From an uncultured Gemmatimonadales bacterium (GTDB taxonomy: Bacteria > Gemmatimonadota > Gemmatimonadetes > Longimicrobiales > Gaopeijiaceae), in assembly GCA_937919655.1 (NCBI GenBank), contig CALFPJ010000095.1, forward strand, positions 54,263-118,262: DNA of 64,000 nucleotides. The letters are read 5' to 3'. A program made the translations under genes and the position numbers. The notes under the pieces were generated by a model that saw only the letters and a program-made list of their open reading frames with translations, searched no databases and was not told the origin of the DNA. Every line of letters begins with the position of its first letter. Within the stretch, counting starts at the first letter, position 1. Below are positions 25,078 to 31,416 of this stretch, piece after piece.

Positions 25078-25620
25078 ATGCACCGCACGCTGACCCACCT
25101 AGCCTCCTCACTCGCCTTAGCCGCAGTCCTGACGAGTCCCGCGGCCGCCCAGGACATGAAGGCCGCCCTGCTCGACGATTTCGATCGCATGCGCGGTAAC
25201 GTAATGATGATGATCGAAGCGATGCCCGAGGCAGGCCTCCGCACCGCGCCGACGGAGAGCGTCCGCGACTTCGCGCAGCAGATCGAGCACGTGGTGGGCG
25301 GGAACGTGAGCATTGTCGGATCGGGTCTCGACCGACCAGCATCCGGCCTTGGCGACCCGGAGGTGTACCTGAATTCGAAGGCCGAGTTGACCGCATACGC
25401 GAACCGTGGCTTCGATCAGGTACGTGAGATGATTTCCAGCTGGACTGCCGCTGATGTTCGCGCGGAGAAGAGCCTGTTTGGTCAAGCAACGGTCGAACAG
25501 TGGGAGCTGGCGCAGGCCGCGTACGAACACGGAGTCTGGACGCTCGGTGCCACGGTGCCCTACGTCCGGGCCCAGGGCGGCGCCCCGGCTGGGTACAACT
25601 TGATCCCAGGCGGCAATTAG
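25078..25620 (+). CDS. Secreted DinB-family protein, second copy
   Basis: A 180-residue protein with a signal peptide (about 1-25, ending AAAQ) and a DinB-like helical bundle. H71 (FAQQIEHVVGGN) and H151 (AYEHGVWTLG) match the first two metal-binding positions, but the third, normally His two residues before the conserved Gly, is T155. Metal binding may be lost or changed. An AAAGGA ribosome site precedes the ATG. It is 4 bp from the DppA gene, so it is probably co-transcribed with it. It is a paralogue of the protein at 5209, which keeps all three histidines. Confidence 0.78.
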   Translation: MHRTLTHLASSLALAAVLTSPAAAQDMKAALLDDFDRMRGNVMMMIEAMPEAGLRTAPTESVRDFAQQIEHVVGGNVSIVGSGLDRPASGLGDPEVYLNSKAELTAYANRGFDQVREMISSWTAADVRAEKSLFGQATVEQWELAQAAYEHGVWTLGATVPYVRAQGGAPAGYNLIPGGN

Positions 25621-25624
25621 TCGC

Positions 25625-27244
25625 ATGAGTAATCCAGCCACGCGTACCCTCATCGCGATCTTGACCACCGTGGTGGGGGTCGCGTGCGCTGGAGAGCGCC
25701 GAGATCCTCTAGCGCCCATCGACGGACGCCAAATTCTGCGCGTCGCGTACGAGCGCGAAGTGGACGTGCTGAACGCCTTCACGAGCCAGATGCTCGTGGA
25801 CATCCACTTCAGCATGGTGGAAGGCCTCATCACCACGGATGAGCACAACAGCTACGTCCCGGTCCTGGCGAAGGAGATCCCGACCGACGCCAATGGCCTC
25901 CTAGAGCGGATGCCGGACGGGACGGTTCGGATGACGTGGCCACTTCAGGAGAACGTCCGCTGGCATGACGGGGAGCCGTTCACCAGTGCTGACGTTTGCT
26001 TCACCTGGAAGTTCGTTACGAGCGAGAACTCGCAGACGTATAACCGGGACTGGTATCTACGGATCAGCGGTTGCGAGACCCCGGATGAGCACACCGTGGT
26101 CTTCACTTGGTCGGGTGAGTACGCCTATTACGCGGGTCTCTTCGAGGCGATCCTGCCGGAGCACGTGCTCGGTGGTATGACCACGGAAGAGATCGTGAAC
26201 TACACACCGTACAACCGAGGTGCGGAACTGGTAGGCACCGGACCGTTCCGCTTCGCGGAGTGGAAGTCCGGTGAGTACCTTCGCGTCGTCAGGAATGAGG
26301 ACTACTGGCGGGGGGCTGAGTATCCGGTCATCGACGAGATCGTGTGGGCGTTCATCCCCGATGCCAACACGCGCATGAATGCGATGCGGGCTGGGCAGTA
26401 TCACTACGCACGCCTGGAGCCGACTCAGGTCCGGGAGGTCGGCGACCTAGAGGGCTACCAGCTTCAGCTCATCAGTTCGAACACATTTTTGCACCTCGAC
26501 TTCAGCCTGAACACCGAACGGTCTCGGCTACTGTTCAGCGATCGCGACGTTCGGCGTGCGTTGTTTCAGGCGATAGACCGGGAAGCCATCGCGACCCAGT
26601 TGATGCAGGGGACCGTCGAGTTGGCCAATACGCCGATCAACCCGTCGGGCCCCTACCACAATCCGAATGTGTCTGCCGCCAGATACGATCCGACCGAGTC
26701 GGCGCGGCTGCTTACAGCGGCCGGTTGGCTGGTCGGCCCTGACGGGATTCGGACCAAGAACGGTCAGCGCTTCACCTTCACGCTCCTGAATCGGGCCGGA
26801 ACCACAGATCGCATTGCGGCGGCCCAGGTCATACAGGCCCAACTCAAGTCGGTCGGGGTCGAGGTCGCCTTCGAGACACTGGAGAGTGCTTCGTGGACCC
26901 AGAAGTGGAGAAGCCTCAACTGGGAGGCGATCGTCTCCGCCTGGTTCCTGCCGGCCGACCCGAGCTTCACAGGTCTCTTCCAATGTGGCGGCCCGAATAA
27001 CATGACGGGCTTCTGCGATCCTGAGTTGGACGAGGTCATGGCGGCGTCGGATCGCGCCCTGAACTTCGAAGCACGCAAGCCGTTGCTCGACCTCGCCCAA
27101 CAGGCATTGGCCGACGACGAGCGCATGCTGCCGATCTACTACAACGTCGTGCCGGAGTTGGTCAGCACGCGCATCGTTGGATACCGCGGCAGCGGCACGA
27201 ACTTCGGGAGCTTCTGGAACCTGTGGCAGTGGAGCCTGAAGTAG
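25625..27244 (+). CDS. Peptide ABC transporter substrate-binding lipoprotein (family 5)
   Basis: A 539-residue solute-binding protein of the DppA/OppA family, predicted lipoprotein (lipobox GVAC, Cys about residue 21). Family features: MVEGLITTDEHNSYVPVLAK, then WPLQENVRWHDGEPFTSADV (the SBP_bac_5 signature), GTGPFRFAEWKSGEYL and VRRALFQAIDREAI. It binds di- or oligopeptides in the periplasm for uptake. The matching permeases (28791 and 29737) are on the same strand 1.5 kb away, separated by an inverted two-gene segment. No ATPase gene is in the window. SBP, permease and peptide-hydrolase genes together suggest peptide scavenging. Confidence 0.88.
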   Translation: MSNPATRTLIAILTTVVGVACAGERRDPLAPIDGRQILRVAYEREVDVLNAFTSQMLVDIHFSMVEGLITTDEHNSYVPVLAKEIPTDANGLLERMPDGTVRMTWPLQENVRWHDGEPFTSADVCFTWKFVTSENSQTYNRDWYLRISGCETPDEHTVVFTWSGEYAYYAGLFEAILPEHVLGGMTTEEIVNYTPYNRGAELVGTGPFRFAEWKSGEYLRVVRNEDYWRGAEYPVIDEIVWAFIPDANTRMNAMRAGQYHYARLEPTQVREVGDLEGYQLQLISSNTFLHLDFSLNTERSRLLFSDRDVRRALFQAIDREAIATQLMQGTVELANTPINPSGPYHNPNVSAARYDPTESARLLTAAGWLVGPDGIRTKNGQRFTFTLLNRAGTTDRIAAAQVIQAQLKSVGVEVAFETLESASWTQKWRSLNWEAIVSAWFLPADPSFTGLFQCGGPNNMTGFCDPELDEVMAASDRALNFEARKPLLDLAQQALADDERMLPIYYNVVPELVSTRIVGYRGSGTNFGSFWNLWQWSLK

Positions 27245-27247
27245 GGG

Positions 27248-27276
27248 GGGCTCGACGGAGCCAGTAAGCCGCTTAC
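27248..27276. terminator. Short tandem hairpins between convergent genes
   Basis: GGCTC/GAGCC (27249-27262) and GTAAGC/GCTTAC (27264-27276) lie between the dppA stop and the stop of the minus-strand pseudogene. Arms are only 5-6 bp and no T tract follows, so termination is possible but weakly supported. Confidence 0.3.
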
Positions 27277-27579
27277 GCCGACTCAGCCCCGGAAGCGCTC
27301 GCGCTTACCCCGGCGGCGAGGACTGTGCCCCATGCCATCGGCAGGAGGTGGAAGACACGCTTCCACCGTGGAAGCACCTTCTCCGTGACCTGGATCGAGG
27401 TCTTACCGTTCTGCGGTGTGATCGCCACCTGAGTGCTGCTGAAGCGATCGCTGCTCGTCCAGCCGATCGAACCGAGCGCCTCCAGAGATACCGGATCCCG
27501 TGCTCTCCTCGATCTCTGAGGCCTTCTTCAAGACCAGCGCCACTTCTCGGTCTGTAAATCGGCGGCTACCGTCGGACAT
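27273..27579 (-). pseudogene. Internally deleted, frameshifted gene of a conserved FTDREVALVLKKA family
   Basis: The 5' end is intact: GGGAGG precedes ATG 27579 and the protein starts MSDGSRRFTDREVALVLKKA, a beginning I associate with conserved uncharacterised proteins of this phylum. After about 28 codons the frame drifts into low-complexity sequence and stops at 27403. In another frame the sequence resumes with good protein character: LEALGSIGWTSSDRFSSTQV, KTSIQVTEKVLPRWKRVFHL and LLPMAWGTVLAAGV, ending at the TAA at 27273. The middle of the gene appears deleted with a frameshift. The family name is from memory and the function is unknown. Confidence 0.6.
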
Positions 27580-27607
27580 CAGCAAAACCTCCCACGTCTG
27601 AATCAAC

Positions 27608-28690
27608 TCATCCGTGCCACGTCTTCTCCAACACCCGCACCCAATTCGTATACGCGATGCGGGTTAGGTCAACTTCACTGAAGCCGCTCGCGCTCAGTGC
27701 GTCCATGAGCCGAGGGAGTCCGGTGACGTCCCCGAGATCTGTGGGCATCGTAGCGCCGTCGAAGTCTGAGCCCAACGCGACGTGTTCCACCCCGATTCTG
27801 TCTGCGATGTAGCGCGCATGGCGGACGATCTCGGTCAGCGGCGTGAACGACTTCCCGCTTCCGTTACCATCCTCTCTCAGAAAGCCCACGTGGAAATTCA
27901 CCCCGATGATTCCCCCACTCGCGGCGACCGCATCGATCTGGGCGTCGGTGAGGTTCCTGGGCACGGGGCACAGGGCGTGGGCGGCGGAATGGGTCGCTAC
28001 CAACGGCGCGTCTGAGAGTCGGGCGACGTCCCAAAAGCCCTTCTCGTTCAGGTGCGAGAGATCAAGCATGATCCCCAGCTCGTTGCACCGCGTCACCAGC
28101 CGTTTCCCGGCGTTAGTGAGTCCAGGCCCGGTGTCAGGGGAGCGCGGATAGTCGAACGGGACGCCGTGTCCAAAGATGGTCGGTCGGCTCCACACCGGAC
28201 CGATAGAACGCAGGCCCGCATGGTAAAGCACGTCGAGCGTCTTGAGGTCGGAGTCGATGGCTTCAGCACCCTCGATGTGTAGGATGACGGCGTGCTTACC
28301 TGTGCCGACGCATCGCGCGAGGTCGGCGGCGTTCCGTACGACCTCGACCTGACCTTCGGACGCCTCGACCATGCGGTAGAGGTCCGAGATGATCTCGAGT
28401 ACATAGGTGGTCGCTGACCGGCGGGGCAGTTTGGTTGGGAGGGGGTGGGCGTAGCCACCGGGCACGACCGCGCCGTCATCGCCGATGAGCGGTTGCCTGT
28501 CGCCGCTGTAGTTGGGCGACGCCGTGAAGATCGCGTAGAAGCCTCCGGCCAAGCCTCCTTCTATTGCTCTAGGGAGGTCGATGTGGCCCCAGTCACTCCG
28601 AACCAAGAACGAACGAACAGACTCCCCTCGGGCGTTGTGGATCTGCGTGAGGGTGTCGTTGTGCCCGTCGAGAATGGAGAAATGATTCAT
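27608..28690 (-). CDS. Membrane dipeptidase, peptidase family M19
   Basis: A 360-residue zinc dipeptidase of the renal dipeptidase family. The N-terminal metal motif is DGHNDTL (H10, D12). VILHIEGAEAIDSD carries the bridging glutamate, and the histidines in DLSHLNEKGFWDV and VATHSAAHALCP and the ALGSDFDGAT motif complete the site. There is no signal peptide, so it is probably cytoplasmic. It would hydrolyse dipeptides, including D-amino-acid-containing ones, brought in by a Dpp-type transporter. The ATG at 28690 is preferred to a longer frame lacking family similarity. It sits inverted between the binding-protein gene and the permease genes. Confidence 0.9.
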   Translation of the reverse strand: MNHFSILDGHNDTLTQIHNARGESVRSFLVRSDWGHIDLPRAIEGGLAGGFYAIFTASPNYSGDRQPLIGDDGAVVPGGYAHPLPTKLPRRSATTYVLEIISDLYRMVEASEGQVEVVRNAADLARCVGTGKHAVILHIEGAEAIDSDLKTLDVLYHAGLRSIGPVWSRPTIFGHGVPFDYPRSPDTGPGLTNAGKRLVTRCNELGIMLDLSHLNEKGFWDVARLSDAPLVATHSAAHALCPVPRNLTDAQIDAVAASGGIIGVNFHVGFLREDGNGSGKSFTPLTEIVRHARYIADRIGVEHVALGSDFDGATMPTDLGDVTGLPRLMDALSASGFSEVDLTRIAYTNWVRVLEKTWHG

Positions 28691-28790
28691 GGTAAACTTT
28701 TTAGCGGGTGGCCAGTGAGCGTCTGGCAATCTAGTGTCTGCGCTATGACCAGCCACCTACCCCCGCGGTGAGCCACCCGGTGTCTCTCGC

Positions 28791-29744
28791 GTGACCCGCT
28801 ATCTGACCCGGCGCGTGCTACAGATGATCCCGCTGATATTCGGGATCACCGTGGTGCTGTTCGCCGTGATTCAGGCGGCCCCAGGTGGTCCGGAGGCGGC
28901 CCTGTTAGAGTCGGATCGGTTCATTGACCCTGCGGTAATTGAGGCGTACCGGGCCCGACTGGGCGTGGACCAGCCGGTGCCGGTTCAGTATCTGAAGTGG
29001 GTGGGCGGCGCGCTCGTCGGCGACCTCGGCATGAGCTTCTCTACGACGCGGCCGGTCACGGAGATGATCATCGAGCGCCTGCCGGCCACGCTGGAACTCA
29101 TGGGCGCTTCGTTCCTTCTCGCGACGATCCTGGCGTTCGGACTCGGAATCTTGAGCGCGATGAAGCAGTACACGTGGTTCGATCACCTGGGCACGGGCCT
29201 GTCTTTCGTGGGAATCGCGATGCCCGTGTTCTGGTTCGCGCTCCTCCTCCAACTCGTGTTCGGTGTTTGGCTCGGGTGGCTCCCGGTCGCCGGCACCGAG
29301 ACCGTCGGCGCGACGGGGTTGGGGGACCACTTGGCCCACTTGGTGCTACCGTCGCTGGTGCTGTCCTTCCGGTATGTCGCGGGATGGTCGCGGTACCTGC
29401 GGTCGAGCCTGTTGGGTGTTCTTACTGCGGACTACATCCGGACCGCGCGAGCCAAGGGGCTATCCGAGCGCAGGGTAGTTGGCGTCCACGCGCTCAGGAA
29501 TGCGATGGTGCCTGTGGTGTCGGTTATGGCACTCAACCTCGCGGGCCTCTTTTCGGGAGCCGTGATCACCGAGACCGTGTTCGCCTGGCCGGGCATCGGA
29601 CGCATGTTCGTGCAGGCGATGTTCGCGCGCGACTACCCGCTCCTCATGGGTATTCTGCTCCTCGGGTCGGTCATGGTTGTGATCTTCAATCTGGTCGCCG
29701 ACGTGCTGTATGCAGCCCTCGATCCGCGCATCCGTTATGAGTAA
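28791..29744 (+). CDS. dppB: Peptide ABC transporter permease, DppB type
   Basis: A 317-residue inner-membrane permease with a GTG start. MTRYLTRRVLQMIPLIFGI is the typical DppB/OppB N-terminus. Six membrane segments are visible (about 10-30, 98-120, 133-157, 180-200, 237-258, 288-310). The EAA-type coupling motif that contacts the ATPase is in YIRTARAKGLSERRVVGVHA. The C-terminus NLVADVLYAALDPRIRYE is characteristic. It overlaps dppC by 8 bp. It lies about 100 bp from, and divergent to, the M19 dipeptidase; a shared control region is likely. Confidence 0.93.
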   Translation: MTRYLTRRVLQMIPLIFGITVVLFAVIQAAPGGPEAALLESDRFIDPAVIEAYRARLGVDQPVPVQYLKWVGGALVGDLGMSFSTTRPVTEMIIERLPATLELMGASFLLATILAFGLGILSAMKQYTWFDHLGTGLSFVGIAMPVFWFALLLQLVFGVWLGWLPVAGTETVGATGLGDHLAHLVLPSLVLSFRYVAGWSRYLRSSLLGVLTADYIRTARAKGLSERRVVGVHALRNAMVPVVSVMALNLAGLFSGAVITETVFAWPGIGRMFVQAMFARDYPLLMGILLLGSVMVVIFNLVADVLYAALDPRIRYE

Positions 29745-30585
29745 CGCGGGGCAGGGCATCGTGTGGCCGCGCCTCAAGAAACACCGCCTCGCGGTATGGT
29801 CGATCGCGATCGTGGCGTTATTGGCGGCCGCCTGTTTTGCGGCGCCGTGGCTGGCTCCGTACGAGTTCGATGCCATCGATCTGGCGAATATCCGTCAGGG
29901 CCCGTCGGGTCAGCACTGGATGGGCACGGACGATCTGGGCCGCGACTTGCTCACTCGTCTCCTCTTTGGAGGGCGTGTGTCGATCTTGATCGGCGTGTTG
30001 GCCGCGATCATCGGCACTGGTTTCGGATCGCTGGTCGGGTCGTTAGCCGGTTACTACGGCAAGCGAGTGGACAGCTTGCTGATGCGCTTCACGGATGTTG
30101 TGTACGCGATCCCGACACTGCCGCTGCTCATCGTTCTCGCCTCATACACGCAGGCGGCGGCCGGTTCGATGGCCCTCGCGATCGGCGCACTTTCGTGGAT
30201 GACCACCGCACGGGTGGTTCGCGGCGAGGTGCTCAGTATCCGTGAAATGGAATACGTCGAGGCCGCGCGCAGCCTGGGCGCGACGAACACGCGCATCATC
30301 CTGCGCCACATTCTGCCGAACGCGCTCGGCCCCATCGTCGTCGGCATCACGCTCGCCGTCGGCAACGCGATCATTATGGAATCGTCGCTGAGCTTCCTCG
30401 GTCTCGGTGTGCAGCCGCCCACGCCGACCTGGGGCAACATGCTGATGGACGCGCAGGCGACAATGAGCAGTCAGCCTTGGCTATCCATCTTCCCCGGGGT
30501 GGCGATCCTGCTGGTGGTGTTGGCGGTGAACTTCATTGGAGACGGGCTCCAGGACGCTCTGGATCCGCGGTCAGTGCGCCGGTAG
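29737..30585 (+). CDS. dppC: Peptide ABC transporter permease, DppC type
   Basis: A 282-residue inner-membrane permease. MGTDDLGRDLLTRLLFGGR (about 63-81) is the DppC/OppC signature, and VEAARSLGATNTRIILRH is the EAA coupling loop. Six membrane segments are present and the C-terminus NFIGDGLQDALDPRSVRR is typical. The ATG at 29737 overlaps the dppB stop and is preferred to a start 27 bp earlier. With DppB it forms the channel for peptide uptake. The ATPases DppD/DppF are not in the window; after dppC the strand switches to a toxin-antitoxin pair. Confidence 0.92.
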   Translation: MSNAGQGIVWPRLKKHRLAVWSIAIVALLAAACFAAPWLAPYEFDAIDLANIRQGPSGQHWMGTDDLGRDLLTRLLFGGRVSILIGVLAAIIGTGFGSLVGSLAGYYGKRVDSLLMRFTDVVYAIPTLPLLIVLASYTQAAAGSMALAIGALSWMTTARVVRGEVLSIREMEYVEAARSLGATNTRIILRHILPNALGPIVVGITLAVGNAIIMESSLSFLGLGVQPPTPTWGNMLMDAQATMSSQPWLSIFPGVAILLVVLAVNFIGDGLQDALDPRSVRR

Positions 30586-30593
30586 AACCCGTC

Positions 30594-30998
30594 CTACCAC
30601 ACGTGGCGCACCGCAGCCGCCGCCGCGATCTCGGGGTCTCGGGTGATGAGGGGGAGGTCCAGTTCAACCGCGGTCGCGGCGATCAGACGGTCGCCTCGCT
30701 CAGGGATCGAGTAGAGTGTCGCGGACCTAAGGGCGATGTCCGTCGTGAGTGGAGCCACTAGAAAGCCGCCTGACGCGGTCAGGCCCCTCACCCAGGCGTC
30801 TGGGCCATCTGCCAGAAGCACAACGCCACGGTGCGCGGCCTCTAAGACTTCGATCAGCACAATCGCGGGGATGTAGATCGAAGCACGCCCCTCGTCCGCC
30901 TGAGTCAGAAGCTTCCGCGCCCGCCGGCCCAGCTTCTGAGCCCGGCCCATGGCGTACCAGATCAGAGCATGGGTATCGATCACCGCGAGCGGGGTCAC
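30594..30998 (-). CDS. vapC: VapC-type PIN-domain toxin (RNase)
   Basis: A 134-residue PIN-domain endoribonuclease with all four acidic metal ligands in place: D8 (AVIDTHALIWY), E50 (VLIEVLE), D103 (RGDRLIAATA) and D121 (ITRDPEI). VapC toxins cleave tRNA or rRNA when freed from their antitoxin. Its start overlaps the antitoxin stop by 4 bp (ATGA), the standard coupled layout. It is sited directly after dppC on the opposite strand. Confidence 0.88.
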   Translation of the reverse strand: MTPLAVIDTHALIWYAMGRAQKLGRRARKLLTQADEGRASIYIPAIVLIEVLEAAHRGVVLLADGPDAWVRGLTASGGFLVAPLTTDIALRSATLYSIPERGDRLIAATAVELDLPLITRDPEIAAAAAVRHVW

Positions 30999-31309
30999 GG
31001 GGCCAAATTCCGCAGCTTCTCCTCTGCTAGATCGCTCGCGTCGAGCCTCACATCTGCCAACGACCGCTCGATCTCGTCGTCGCTGAGCGTGGTGGTCATA
31101 CTGCCCGCGAGTTTGAACTCACCCGCCCGACCTCTCAGCTCTCTCACCGACTCTTCCAAATATCTGATATAGCCGCTGGTGGTCATTGCGATGTCCTCCT
31201 CGAGGTCCCTGTGGGTGATGATCTCCACCCGTCCCGGGGATTTCACGAGGCGGCGGGCCAGCTCAGGGAGCTTGGCCCGCGCCTCGGAGATGCTCAATTT
31301 GCGCGACAT
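30995..31309 (-). CDS. Phd/YefM-type antitoxin
   Basis: A 104-residue antitoxin. The N-terminal half (SISEARAKLPELARRL, residues 6-21; VEIITHRDLEEDIAMTT) fits the Phd/YefM DNA-binding fold. The C-terminal half is acidic and helical (LSDDEIERSLADVRLDASDL), the part that would wrap the toxin. Directly upstream is a perfect 10-bp inverted repeat that overlaps a good promoter, which is evidence for autoregulation by the toxin-antitoxin complex. It is coupled by ATGA to vapC. Confidence 0.82.
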   Translation of the reverse strand: MSRKLSISEARAKLPELARRLVKSPGRVEIITHRDLEEDIAMTTSGYIRYLEESVRELRGRAGEFKLAGSMTTTLSDDEIERSLADVRLDASDLAEEKLRNLAP

Positions 31310-31317
31310 CGATCTCT

Positions 31318-31368
31318 ACTTGTACGAGTAATCGTACAAGTATCGCGATCTACCAAGAATCTCGTCAA
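31318..31368 (-). promoter_or_regulatory. Promoter and operator of the toxin-antitoxin operon
   Basis: ACTTGTACGA (31318-31327) and its exact complement (31332-31341) form a palindrome with a 4-nt centre. On the minus strand TTGACG (31368-31363), an 18-bp spacer and GATACT (31344-31339) form a good sigma-70-like promoter. The right arm of the palindrome overlaps the -10 box, so a bound complex would block transcription. Confidence 0.7.
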
Positions 31369-31416
31369 GGAATATGCACGAGGCCCCCGGGCCCCAGGAT
31401 GGCGATATTCGTCTCG

